A stretch of DNA of 64,000 bases from G965240365 sp965240365 (lineage in GTDB: Bacteria; Pseudomonadota; Gammaproteobacteria; Eutrophobiales; Eutrophobiaceae). The notes beneath the pieces are model-generated. The model saw nothing but the letters and a program-made list of their open reading frames with translations, was not told the DNA's origin and made no database searches. The position numbers and the translations under genes are program-made. The stretch spans positions 3,348,001 through 3,412,000 of the forward strand of contig OZ251218.1 in assembly GCA_965240365.1 (NCBI GenBank), in the 5' to 3' direction. Within the stretch, counting starts at the first letter, position 1. Each line of letters opens with the position of its first letter. Shown in pieces: positions 54,862 through 63,392 of the stretch.

Positions 54862-57342
54862 TCAAAACTCAAGCTGTGCGCCCAGCTTGATTATGCGCGG
54901 CGCGCCCTGTTGTAAATATCCGTGTCCGCCTGTATTCCAGTAGGCCTCGTCGCTAAGATTATCCACATTGAGCCTCAGGGTTAGACTCTGACCCGCGACT
55001 TGTGTCTCGTAGCGCGCGCCGATGTCAAACAGCGTGACATCACCGAGATAGAACCGGTTATTGGAATCGACCGGGCGTTTACCCACATAACGCGCGCCTG
55101 CTGTCAAGGTTAATGGAATCCCCGGCGCGCGATATTCACCGTAAAGGCTGACCTGCTCGCGGGCCACTCCCTGCATACGTTTACCGTCAAGCGCGCCGCC
55201 GGTGGTTTTCTGGTTGGTGGCGTCCAGCCACATCGCGCTGGCCGTCACAAGCCATTGAGAACCCAGGCGGAATTTGCCGTTGAGTTCCAGGCCCTGATAG
55301 CGGGCTTCGCCATCCTGAGTGAACACATTCGTATCCGGAGTGGTGTAGCTAAGCCCTTTTTGGATTCGGAACAGCGCGGCGCTGGCCGACCAGTCATCAC
55401 TTTCGGCCTTTGCGCCCAGTTCATACTGCTTGCTCACAAGCGGCGGGAAGACTTGATTGGCGTTGGCCGCGGTGCTTGGCGCGGTTTCTCCTTGTTCCAG
55501 GGCTTCTATATAACTGCCGTACAGGGACAAGCCTGCCACTGGGCGAAAGACCGCGGCAAGGGTGGGGGTAATTGCGCTCTTGTCGTAGCCCCCGTACTTT
55601 TCATCCAGATTGCCGCGCCGCAGGCCGAGGATGATGTCCCAGGCCTCGCCGATTCGGAGTGTGTCTGATATAAATAGCTCCCGCCGACGGTTGTTGCCAT
55701 ATTCGATATCTGCGTCCTTATAAGAAACAGCGCTGACAAATGGGTTACTCACATCAACTGGATTGGACAGGTTGCCCACATTGGGAATCGCACGACTGCC
55801 ACCACCACCGCCATATCTATAGAAATCACGAACTTTGGTGTATGCAGCCCCTACCGCCAATTCATGCGCTATCATGCCGGTTGTGAAGGCGCCGTTAATC
55901 ACTGCCTGCGATTGCGCGCTGTCAGCGCGCGAGGCGCTGTTGTATGTATTCAACGAATAGTTCCCGGCAAAGTTAGAAAAGATGATGGGCCTATTAAAAG
56001 ATTCGGTGCCATTATCCGAGTAGCGATACGCCAGAGTCAGATTCCAGTTAGCAGCAAAATCCCAGGAAATATCTGTGCCATAGTTTTCATGAATGGAGTT
56101 AAAACGCGCAGATGAGGGAGCAAGTCTGCGACTACCATCAATGGGCGCAAGTGGTTTACCGGCGGTATAGTTATTAGCAGCGCCATCAAGGTTTGGTATC
56201 ACTCCCAAATCACCGCCTGCGCGCTTATGTTTCCCCGCCAGCGCGTCGAATCGCCATACCAGATCAGGCGTGATCTCCCAGTCCAGGGCGATGGAACCTG
56301 AATTACGGCGTGACTCGCCGTCGTTAATATACGTGTCCCCCGATTCATGGACCAGATTGACGCGGTAACCAAAGCGATCATCCGCGCCCAGCCGCCCACC
56401 CACATCCCCATGCGCCAGCGCCAGGCCGCTGTCCATCACCTGTGCGCTCAGGCTTCGAAAAGGATCATCTGTCGGCCGTTTCAATACGTAGTTGATCATT
56501 CCTGCCGGCCTGCCGAAACCGTACATGAAACCACTGGCGCCCTTGAGAATGTCAACTCGTTCCAGGTGCTCTAGGGGTAAATCTGCCGCTCTCACGCTTA
56601 CCTGCATGCCGTCAATTCTCTGTCCATTTGTCCAGTCGGTTTCTATGCCCCGTATGGCCAGCGTGTAATCTTCTCGCACGAGGTTATCCACCCTCAGGCC
56701 GACTGATGCGTCGCCCTTGGTGATGTCAGCCAGCGAGCGCGCCTGTTTGTTTTCTATTAATGCCCGTGAATACGATTCTATGCTGTAGGGCGTATCCTTA
56801 AGCGTTTTCTCGCCCAGCACATTAATTGTGACGCTTCCTAAACGATAGGCATCCTCAGCGGCGCCAGACAAGCGGGACCGTGCTGATTCCAAAGCCCCCT
56901 CCACCGTCAACGGCGCCATTGGTATGGGTTCTTCTTCCCCGGTATTTTCAACGGCGATGGTGGTGGCATCGGCCACGACATAGCCCAGGCCGCTGTCCTT
57001 GAGCAGGCGGGTCAGGGCTTCCTCGCCGGTCATGGTACCGCGCACGGCCGGGGCAGAGACATTGCGCGCCAGAGCGCCGTCAATGGTGATTTGAATGCCG
57101 GACTGCTGGCCAAAGGCGAGCAGCGCATCGGCCAGGGGTTGGGCCGGGATGCCGAAGCGCTGCTCCGCGGCGAGTTGCTCGGCGGCGGAGACCGGCTGTT
57201 GCTCGGCCCGGAGCGGCGCGGCCATCAGCAGGGAGGCTATTGCCAGCGCCAGCAGCAAGGCGGCTTTTGTTTGCTGCCGGGCGCGAGTTTGAACTGTGTT
57301 TCTCGTGATTATCGCCCATTTTCGGCTTGCGTTGTTTTTCAT
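54862..57342 (-). CDS. TonB-dependent receptor with STN domain
   Basis: An 826-aa siderophore receptor with signal function. A long signal region (ALLLALAIASLLMAAPLRA) is followed by a STN domain (FGIPAQPLADALLAFGQQSG; LLKDSGLGYVVADATTIAVE), a plug (NVLGEKTLKDTPYSIESYSR; ERVDILKGASGFMYGFGRPA; GMINYVLKRPTDDPF) and the barrel ending IKLGAQLEF. The plug sequence is of the FhuA/FpvA/FoxA ferrisiderophore class. It lies downstream of fecI and fecR and upstream of the FGE-like gene. GGAGA precedes the ATG. Confidence 0.93.
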   Translation of the reverse strand: MKNNASRKWAIITRNTVQTRARQQTKAALLLALAIASLLMAAPLRAEQQPVSAAEQLAAEQRFGIPAQPLADALLAFGQQSGIQITIDGALARNVSAPAVRGTMTGEEALTRLLKDSGLGYVVADATTIAVENTGEEEPIPMAPLTVEGALESARSRLSGAAEDAYRLGSVTINVLGEKTLKDTPYSIESYSRALIENKQARSLADITKGDASVGLRVDNLVREDYTLAIRGIETDWTNGQRIDGMQVSVRAADLPLEHLERVDILKGASGFMYGFGRPAGMINYVLKRPTDDPFRSLSAQVMDSGLALAHGDVGGRLGADDRFGYRVNLVHESGDTYINDGESRRNSGSIALDWEITPDLVWRFDALAGKHKRAGGDLGVIPNLDGAANNYTAGKPLAPIDGSRRLAPSSARFNSIHENYGTDISWDFAANWNLTLAYRYSDNGTESFNRPIIFSNFAGNYSLNTYNSASRADSAQSQAVINGAFTTGMIAHELAVGAAYTKVRDFYRYGGGGGSRAIPNVGNLSNPVDVSNPFVSAVSYKDADIEYGNNRRRELFISDTLRIGEAWDIILGLRRGNLDEKYGGYDKSAITPTLAAVFRPVAGLSLYGSYIEALEQGETAPSTAANANQVFPPLVSKQYELGAKAESDDWSASAALFRIQKGLSYTTPDTNVFTQDGEARYQGLELNGKFRLGSQWLVTASAMWLDATNQKTTGGALDGKRMQGVAREQVSLYGEYRAPGIPLTLTAGARYVGKRPVDSNNRFYLGDVTLFDIGARYETQVAGQSLTLRLNVDNLSDEAYWNTGGHGYLQQGAPRIIKLGAQLEF

Positions 57343-57529
57343 CGTTGGTCTCCGTCTTGTTGTTTCAGTAAGCAGGCAATGAGCTGCGAATGTGCAAAAA
57401 TTTGCATTCCCTATAGACGAGACGTTTGGCGGAGATATTTTTCTACAGGAATTTGCAAAAAATATTGGAAATGATGAATTTCTTATTTGGAGATAATTGG
57501 GGGGGCTGTGGAGTGGAATTATCCGCAGA

Positions 57530-58022
57530 TTACGCAGACCTGCCTGCAGCAGGCAGGCCTACCTGCTGCAGGCAGGTGAACGCAGATTATGCGAATTAAG
57601 CACTATTACGGTTAGCGGGCAGGCCAGGATGACGGAAAATCAGAGCAATGCCTCGTTGTCATTCCCGCTCAAGCCCTGCCTGCAGCAGGCAGGCGGGCAG
57701 GTAGAAACTGGCGTCCCTTTGACACCCCGCTCCCGCCAATAATGTCATTCCCGCCTAGGCGGGAATGGGTTGTTTTTCCTGGATTCCGGCTTTCGCCGGA
57801 ATGACGAAGTGCTGATTTGATGCGTTGTCGTCATTTTGGTCAGCCTGCGGCAGGAAGGACGGAATGACAACGGGGGGCCTTGTCTTCACTCCTCCGTCAT
57901 TCCGGCGAAAGCCGGAATCCAGTGGCTTAACTATACATTCCCGCATAAGCGGAAATGACAACCAAATACATCGTTCCGGCCAGCCCGGTGCCTGCCTGCG
58001 GCAGGCAGGCTGGAATGACGGA
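57530..58022. repeat. Cluster of dispersed palindromic repeats
   Basis: At least eight units occur, including CCTGCCTGCAGCAGGCAGG followed by CCTACCTGCTGCAGGCAGG (57538-57575), CCCTGCCTGCAGCAGGCAGG (57675), GTCATTCCCGCCTAGGCGGG-AATG with GGATTCCGGCTTTCGCCGGA, GTCATTCCGGCGAAAGCCGG-AATCCAGTGGC, and GCCTGCCTGCGGCAGGCAGG (57991). The cluster lies between fecR and the receptor gene. No gene is seen in 57343-58045. Confidence 0.75.
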
Positions 58023-58045
58023 GGGGGCGTTATACCTGCTCCTTT

Positions 58046-59077
58046 CTACGACGCCGAAACCAAAATCAGCCAGGGGGTCACATAGCGGATGACGGCGTTG
58101 TGGGCGCGGGCGATGGCGCGCAGGGCCGCGCCGGGATCTTTGAGATTATAGACGCCGGTCACGGTGCGGGCGGCCAGAGCCATATCGGTGACGACGATCC
58201 TGCCGCCGTGGTAGGGGCGCAGTTCGTCCACGACCGCGGCCAGGGGTTGATCGCGGACGATGAGCCGGTGGCGGCGCCAGGCGGCGATCTCGTCAAGCGC
58301 CACGCGGCCGCGTCTGGCCCGTCCCGCCCAGCTTAGCCGGAGCGCCTCGCCCTCGCCCAGGGTCTCGGCCACGCGCGGCACGGCGCTGCCATGCTCAACC
58401 CGCACCCGGCCCTGTTCAACGGAGACGCCGGCCCCGCTGTCGTTGCGCTCAACGCTAAAATCGGTGCCGAGCACGGTGGCGTTAATGGCTTTGGCCGTGA
58501 CCCGGAACGGGCGCTCCGCTTCGGCCGTGACCTCGAAGAAGGCCCTGCCGGCCAGCAACCGGAGTTCCCGGCCAGCGGGCGTGTAAATGATTTTGACCGC
58601 GCTTTCCGGCGCGAGCGTGACGCGGCTGCCATCGGCAAGGGCCAGGGTTCGGGTTTCGGCCGTGCCGGTCGCAAAGTCCGCGCGTAGCGAGAGCAACAGA
58701 TCAGGCCCGATAATAAAGACCACAAGGTAGGCCAGCGCGGCGACAGCGCCAAGGCGGAACAGCCGGCGGCCGAGGCCGGGCGGCTCGGGCTCGGGCGCTG
58801 AAATATCATCTGGCTGCGCGCGGCCGGCCTCGGCCCGGTCGCGCAATTTGGTCAGCGCCGGTCGCCACTTGCGCGCATAGCGCGGCTTAACCTGGCGCAT
58901 GGCCTCCGAGACCCGCTTTGTCTCGGCCCAGGCGGCCGCGTTGTGCGGGCTTTGTTGCCGCCATGCCTCAAATTCACGTTGCAGGTCGGCGTCTTCCGGC
59001 GCTTCTTGCAGCCGGAGCAGCCAGTCCGTGGCCTCCCTTGAGGCCTGTTCGTACAGCGGATCGGTATTTTCAGTCAT
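58046..59077 (-). CDS. fecR: FecR-type transmembrane sigma regulator
   Basis: A 343-aa protein with a cytoplasmic DUF4880-like start (ATDWLLRLQEAPEDADLQRE-FEAW), one helix (RLGAVAALAYLVVFIIGPDL), and the FecR domain (TLALADGSRVTLAPESAVKI; RPFRVTAKAINATVLGTDFS), ending in an STN-contact region (TGVYNLKDPGAALRAIARAH). It is separated from its fecI partner by 293 bp that include a copy of the modular element; usually the two genes nearly touch. The receptor at 54862-57342 is its likely partner. Confidence 0.92.
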   Translation of the reverse strand: MTENTDPLYEQASREATDWLLRLQEAPEDADLQREFEAWRQQSPHNAAAWAETKRVSEAMRQVKPRYARKWRPALTKLRDRAEAGRAQPDDISAPEPEPPGLGRRLFRLGAVAALAYLVVFIIGPDLLLSLRADFATGTAETRTLALADGSRVTLAPESAVKIIYTPAGRELRLLAGRAFFEVTAEAERPFRVTAKAINATVLGTDFSVERNDSGAGVSVEQGRVRVEHGSAVPRVAETLGEGEALRLSWAGRARRGRVALDEIAAWRRHRLIVRDQPLAAVVDELRPYHGGRIVVTDMALAARTVTGVYNLKDPGAALRAIARAHNAVIRYVTPWLILVSAS

Positions 59078-59163
59078 GCCTTTTGTCTGTATTCAGCGAT
59101 ATGAGGGCGATGCGGGATGGAATATGCATGGTTTTGCGCAGGGTTGAAACAGCGCGCTTATTT

Positions 59164-59240
59164 AAGCCCTGAATAAGTCCATCCTGGACTTCGCCGCCTG
59201 TAGCAGGCAGGCAGGAAATTCTGATTCAATCAGAGTTTCA
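59164..59240. repeat. Modular palindromic element, copy 4 (short)
   Basis: AAGCCCTGAATAAGTCC with ATCCTGGACT, a broken CCTGTAGCAGGCAGG palindrome and AATTCTGATTCAATCAGAGTTTC. It lacks both inner inverted repeats. It lies between fecI and fecR. A second GAATCAGTCAGGGTTTCC piece follows near 59296. Confidence 0.6.
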
Positions 59241-59370
59241 TTGAGGGCAGTATGTTTCAAAAAAATGAATCTGTCGATTGAGGGGCAGAATAACTGAATC
59301 AGTCAGGGTTTCCTTAATTAAAACGCCGGCCGGAGTGATTTTTCTATAAATTGCTTGAGTATAAGGGCTG

Positions 59371-59883
59371 TTATGGCCGGCCGAGCCGTTGCTTGCAGTG
59401 CTGGATGGCGCGGGCGACCAGCCTGTGCGCAAGCGGCAGGGAGATATTCAGCACGGCCGCGATTTCCCTGAGTTTGGCGTCACCGAAACAGTGCATTTCA
59501 AAGGCGACGCGGGCGCGCTCGGGCAGTTCCTTCAGGGCCGCCAGGACATGCGCGTATTCTTCTTCATGAAGCGCGACGGTCTCCGAACTCGGGTTTGAGT
59601 CGGGGCAATTCTCGACCGCCTCTTCAAAATCATCATCGGTGATCACCTGGCTTTCACGGGCCATGCGGCGCTGGCTATCAAAGGCCAGATTGCGGACGAT
59701 GCGGTAAAGATAGCTGGCCGCATCGTCTATGAGATGCTCACCGAAGGCTTTATCGAAGCGCAGCCAGGCCTCCTGCACCAGTTCTTCGGCCTCCGCGCGG
59801 CTGCTTACGATACTGTTGGCATAGAGCAAGAGCGCGGGCCGATGCGCCATGAACAGGCCAAGCGCCGTGTCATCCCCGCTCAT
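59371..59883 (-). CDS. fecI: FecI-type ECF sigma factor
   Basis: A 170-aa ECF sigma factor. Region 2: AHRPALLLYANSIVSSRAEAEELVQEAWLRF (in part), with YLYRIVRNLAFDSQRRMARE after it; region 4: LKELPERARVAFEMHCFGDA-KLREIAAVLNIS. It starts a locus fecI-fecR-receptor-FGE-like gene on the minus strand. A Fur-like site lies about 120 bp upstream. It presumably responds to the STN-type receptor at 54862-57342. Confidence 0.93.
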   Translation of the reverse strand: MSGDDTALGLFMAHRPALLLYANSIVSSRAEAEELVQEAWLRFDKAFGEHLIDDAASYLYRIVRNLAFDSQRRMARESQVITDDDFEEAVENCPDSNPSSETVALHEEEYAHVLAALKELPERARVAFEMHCFGDAKLREIAAVLNISLPLAHRLVARAIQHCKQRLGRP

Positions 59884-60004
59884 GGCCCCGATGACGCCCT
59901 GAGCATGCCGCTCGCGGCGCTTGTGTGGCGAATTTGCCAGGCGGGCGGATCGTGTTTTGTGTGAATGAATAGCATGCTGCCTAGTGGCGTGTTTCTAGCA
60001 GTAT

Positions 60005-60019
60005 TGATAGTCACTATTA
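60005..60019. promoter_or_regulatory. Fur-like site between fecI and the metallopeptidase gene
   Basis: TGATAGTCACTATTA matches 11 of 14 informative positions of the 7-1-7 Fur consensus. It lies in the divergent region, ~120 bp from fecI and ~80 bp from the 60102 start, so it could serve either gene. Confidence 0.4.
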
Positions 60020-60101
60020 TTATATTTACCGGCTAAGACTGCAATGCTTATGGTGGATTTTGAGATAAAATGAGCGGGTTATTTCAATATTCCAAGACCG
60101 A

Positions 60102-60875
60102 ATGTTAAAAAATATCAGAATACTCATTCTTTTATATGTCCTGTTGATGGTGGCCGTGGCGGGCTGGCTGGCCAGGGAGAGGACGACCGCCTGGGACCGG
60201 CCGTTGAATGTGGTGGTGTATTCCATAAACGGCGATGGCAGCGCGGTCAGCCAAGGTTATATTGCGGAATTGGAGAAAACTGATTTTGATGATATCGAGG
60301 CCTTCTTTGAGCGCGAGGCGAAGCGGCATCGTTTGCCGCTGGAAAAACCTGTCAAGGTTTCATTGGCCGGCGAACTGGACAGCCGGCCGCCGGTTCCGCC
60401 GCAGGCGGGTTCCACCCTGTCCGTTATGTTGTGGAGCCTGAAATTGCGCTATTGGGCATGGCGCAATGATGATTATCCTTACCCGGAGGATATCGTCATC
60501 TTTGTGCAGTATTTTGACCCGGAGAAAACCCCTGTTATGGCGCATTCCTTGGGCCTGCAAAAGGGGTTGATCGGTATTGTCAACGCCTTCGCCAGCCAAG
60601 CCATGAAAAAAGAAAATAATGTGATTATCGCGCATGAAATACTGCATACCGTGGGCGCTACGGATAAGTACGATCCCAAAACCAACCGGCCGCTCTACCC
60701 GGCCGGTTATGCTGATCCCGAGCAGACGCCGTTGTTCCCGCAGAAATACGCCGAGATCATGGCCGGGCGAATCGCCATCTCCGAGAGCGACGCCAAACAG
60801 CCCGAAAGGCTGCAACATGTGATCCTGGGGGAAGCAACCGCGATTGAGATTAACTGGTTGGCGGTTGGGCATTGA
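60102..60875 (+). CDS. Membrane-anchored zinc metallopeptidase candidate
   Basis: A 257-aa protein with one N-terminal membrane helix (ILILLYVLLMVAVAGWLA) and an extracytoplasmic domain. AHEILHTVGATDKYD at residues 177-191 is a zincin motif of HExxHxxGxxD type (His178, Glu179, His182, Asp188), as in metzincins with Asp as third ligand. A conserved-looking PLYPAGYADPEQTPLFPQ-KYAEIMAGRIA follows and could form the Met-turn region. The substrate is unknown. It is divergent from fecI across a Fur-like site and may be iron-responsive. Confidence 0.75.
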   Translation: MLKNIRILILLYVLLMVAVAGWLARERTTAWDRPLNVVVYSINGDGSAVSQGYIAELEKTDFDDIEAFFEREAKRHRLPLEKPVKVSLAGELDSRPPVPPQAGSTLSVMLWSLKLRYWAWRNDDYPYPEDIVIFVQYFDPEKTPVMAHSLGLQKGLIGIVNAFASQAMKKENNVIIAHEILHTVGATDKYDPKTNRPLYPAGYADPEQTPLFPQKYAEIMAGRIAISESDAKQPERLQHVILGEATAIEINWLAVGH

Positions 60876-61010
60876 TTGTATTTGGGGGCTTGACGGCTGA
60901 CAGACTCCAATTTGGATAAAAAGGTTGCATATTTAGCGTTTTTTTATATATTTCAATCAGAAGTTAACAAAAGAGTGTTTTTTTTATATTTAATCAGGAG
61001 GCAGAAAGTT

Positions 61011-61109
61011 ATGGAAAAAATCCGATACAAACTTGAGGGATTATCCGCGGCCGGCGCCGAAGCAATCGGGCGCACAGAAGCTATCAAGGAAGAAGACGCC
61101 GACGATTAG
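61011..61109 (+). CDS. Very small ORF with a strong ribosome site, 32 aa
   Basis: ATG 61011 is preceded at 9 bp by CAGGAGG (60995-61001), the best ribosome site in this part of the window. The peptide MEKIRYKLEGLSAAGAEAIG continues to an acidic end (KEEDADD). It could be a leader or precursor peptide or a small regulatory protein, but no modifying enzyme gene is near. A longer frame from 60912 has no ribosome site. Confidence 0.45.
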   Translation: MEKIRYKLEGLSAAGAEAIGRTEAIKEEDADD

Positions 61110-61133
61110 ACCGCACGGGGAGGCACTGCCACG

Positions 61134-61262
61134 GGCCTGCCTGCTGCAAGCAGGTAGGGTCCGTGTGAACCCGCTAAAATCCGGGGAATTTTACCTGATT
61201 CTGCCAGATTTTAATGAGTAGTAATTAAATAGGCCCGCCTGCTATCTGCAACAGGCAGGCAA
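61134..61262. repeat. CCTGCCTGC-type repeats
   Basis: GCCTGCCTGCTGCAAGCAGG (61136) and CCCGCCTGCTATCTGCAACA-GGCAGG (61233-61260) flank a short non-coding stretch upstream of the 61312 gene. Confidence 0.55.
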
Positions 61263-61311
61263 GTCGTCTTGACCTGTTTAACTGTCATATAGACAGCATC
61301 GTGAGCAGAAT

Positions 61312-61818
61312 ATGACAACATTCGAAATATTAACCTTGTCTCTTGCCGCGATTACAGCGGTAATACTTCTCTTACAAATACGCATAGCTGTTAAGTCAAT
61401 ACGAGTAGATCACGAAAGAAGAAAAAAACAGGCAACTTTAGACTATATTCAGAAAATTCGCCCTGCATGGGCTGACGCAAGATTTTCTGTCAATCAAAAA
61501 TGGGGGGGAAATACATTAAATGACGAAGCGCTATCTGAAATAGAATCCAATTTTGAATTAAAGAAATTGGTACAAAATCTTCTGAGTCTTCTGGAGCATT
61601 TATCCGTTGGAATGAATGCCGGTATATTTGATAAGGATTTACTGTTTCGAATGTCAGGTTCTTTGCTTATCAGGATTCATAATAGATTTGTGCCATATAT
61701 TGAGAAAGTTCAGCAAGAACAGCCTACCGCCTATGTAGAATACCAGCATCTCGCCAAAGAATTTGAACAGCGAAAAAGTAAAAAGCTGGAAAGTGCGGGT
61801 AATATTACTGTCAGATAG
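61312..61818 (+). CDS. DUF4760-like membrane-anchored protein
   Basis: A 168-aa protein with one N-terminal helix (LTLSLAAITAVILLLQI) and a cytoplasmic helical domain (ERRKKQATLDYIQKIRPAWA; FELKKLVQNLLSLLEHLSVG; RIHNRFVPYIEKVQ). This order matches DUF4760 proteins, whose function is unknown. The gene is noticeably AT-richer than its neighbours and looks acquired. It stands alone between repeats and the small membrane gene pair. Confidence 0.65.
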   Translation: MTTFEILTLSLAAITAVILLLQIRIAVKSIRVDHERRKKQATLDYIQKIRPAWADARFSVNQKWGGNTLNDEALSEIESNFELKKLVQNLLSLLEHLSVGMNAGIFDKDLLFRMSGSLLIRIHNRFVPYIEKVQQEQPTAYVEYQHLAKEFEQRKSKKLESAGNITVR

Positions 61819-61911
61819 TTTGACAGTAGTATTACCCTCCCGCGCGGGAATAAACCCCGGTTTGGCACGGAGCCATCGGAGTTTCCACATAAAGGATTGC
61901 AAAAATCTCAA

Positions 61912-62013
61912 TCAGCGATCCTTTTTGCTTTCCTGATAAGAATCCCAGGCCAGATAGACCATTAACGCCGCTACCACGCTGACAGAAGCCATCGCTATCA
62001 GTTCATTTAACAT
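61912..62013 (-). CDS. Tiny membrane protein, 33 aa
   Basis: MLNELIAMASVSVVAALMVY followed by a charged end (ESKKDR): a single membrane helix. Its ATG overlaps the last 11 bp of the upstream 76-aa gene, so translation is probably coupled. Similar small pairs are seen in accessory regions. Confidence 0.55.
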   Translation of the reverse strand: MLNELIAMASVSVVAALMVYLAWDSYQESKKDR

Positions 62014-62233
62014 GCTCTAGTTCCTGAATTAATCGCTTGATTATTCGATATTGAGTATAACAAAAAGTTGCCGTGCCGATCAGCATTATAAATGCGGCCA
62101 GCAATAACCACCATTTTATGGTTTCGTAGTTGGAGACTATCCATGCAACTTGCGCAAACAGCGCCGCCATGAAACCGAAAAACAATTTTTCATGGAGGCT
62201 GATATCTGCCTTTATTTTGTCGATTTTTGACAT
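62003..62233 (-). CDS. Small two-helix membrane protein, 76 aa
   Basis: MSKIDKIKADISLHEKLFFG starts a protein with two hydrophobic helices (GFMAALFAQVAWIVSN; LLLAAFIMLIGTATFCY) and a C-terminal charged helix (IIKRLIQELEHVK). The pattern (SKIDKIK..., two helices, ...IxELE) is one I recall from a widespread small family of unknown function, often paired with a second tiny membrane protein, as here. Confidence 0.65.
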   Translation of the reverse strand: MSKIDKIKADISLHEKLFFGFMAALFAQVAWIVSNYETIKWWLLLAAFIMLIGTATFCYTQYRIIKRLIQELEHVK

Positions 62234-62394
62234 AAGAATGGTCTCAGCGGCAGGCGCATAAACATTCTCCTGTTCCGGTTATCCCCAAACTTTAACACGA
62301 GACTGTAACAGAGGATGTTGAAGATTGACACCTTTGATTATCGTATTCTTGATTAAGGCTGGAATGACGAAAAACCAGAACAACACCTTGTTGC

Positions 62395-62520
62395 CACTCC
62401 AGTAGAAGCTCGCCTACAGGACGTACGCCTACAGGGATGTAGGTGGTAGAGCGGCGTCCGGAACAAGCCGCCGAGGTGGTAGAGTGGCGCCTGCCTGTGC
62501 CGGGCAGGAACGGGATTTTC
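62395..62520. repeat. Composite dispersed repeat
   Basis: CTCGCCTACAGGACGTACGC-CTACAGG, GTAGGTGGTAGAGCGGCGTC-CGGAACAAGCCGCCGAGG and CGCCTGCCTGTGCCGGGCAGG. These are the same blocks as at 6640-6740 and 13970-14025. No gene is seen in 62234-62598. Confidence 0.65.
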
Positions 62521-62598
62521 GCAGGGCTTGCCCGCGCTATGGCCTGTTGCGCGGAAAACGGGCAACACGGCGATCAGGCGCGCGATGCCTTGCACGGG

Positions 62599-63327
62599 TC
62601 AAGTATTGGCGCTGACGGCCTTGTCGATCAGGGATTTCATTTCCCTGACCGCCTCCGGCAGGCCGGATAGTACGGCCCGCGCGATGATGCTGTGGCCAAT
62701 GTTGAGTTCCCGGATTTTGGGGATGGCGGCAATCTGCATGACATTTTGATAGTTCAAACCGTGCCCGGCATTGACCTTGAGGCCCAGTTCATCGGCACAT
62801 TCAACGGCCCGGATGACCCGGTTTAACGCCCGCAGGCGGCCCTTTTCGTCTTTGGCATCGGCATAGTCGCCGGTGTGCAGTTCGATACAGGGGGCGCTGG
62901 CGGCCGCGGCCGCGACCTGAGCTTCTTCGGGATCAATGAACAGGGACACCCTGATGCCGGCGGCTTCAAGACGGGCGCAGCTTTCTTTTATGTTGGCCGC
63001 CTGCCCCGCCACATCGAGGCCGCCCTCGGTGGTGAGTTCGGCCCGTTTTTCCGGCACCAGACAGCAAAATGCCGGTTTTATATCTTCCGCGATCGACAGC
63101 ATTTCATCGGTCATGGCCATTTCGAGATTCATCGGCGTGGTCATGGTTTCCCGCAACAGCCGCACATCCCGATCCCGGATATGGCGGCGATCTTCCCTGA
63201 GATGCACCGTGATCGAGTCCGCGCCGGCCTGCTCGGCCAGGTAAGCCGCGGCCACCGGGTCGGGATAGGGCGTGCCGCGCGCCTGCCGAATGGTGGCGAT
63301 ATGGTCGATGTTGACGCCGAGCAGCAT
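62599..63327 (-). CDS. pdxJ: Pyridoxine 5'-phosphate synthase
   Basis: PdxJ makes pyridoxine 5'-phosphate from 1-deoxyxylulose 5-phosphate and 3-hydroxy-1-aminoacetone phosphate, the last step of the DXP-dependent B6 route. The 242-aa protein has LLGVNIDHIATIRQARGTPY-PDPV, SITVHLREDRRHIRDRDV, FCCLVPEKR, ELHTGDYA and VNAGHGLNYQNV, all family motifs. It lies 65 bp downstream of recO on the same strand, the usual recO-pdxJ order. It shares the DXP precursor with the MEP pathway genes ispD/ispF in this window. Confidence 0.97.
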   Translation of the reverse strand: MLLGVNIDHIATIRQARGTPYPDPVAAAYLAEQAGADSITVHLREDRRHIRDRDVRLLRETMTTPMNLEMAMTDEMLSIAEDIKPAFCCLVPEKRAELTTEGGLDVAGQAANIKESCARLEAAGIRVSLFIDPEEAQVAAAAASAPCIELHTGDYADAKDEKGRLRALNRVIRAVECADELGLKVNAGHGLNYQNVMQIAAIPKIRELNIGHSIIARAVLSGLPEAVREMKSLIDKAVSANT

Positions 63328-63392
63328 GGTGGTTAAAGGATAAAACGGTTAAAAGCTCAAAAGCTGTTTTATAACGAAATGCGGGCGGGACA

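Noticed and set aside
57530..58022. Possible CRISPR array because of many similar short repeats
   Set aside because: Repeats are palindromic, of several kinds and irregularly spaced; no constant repeat-spacer pattern and no cas genes.
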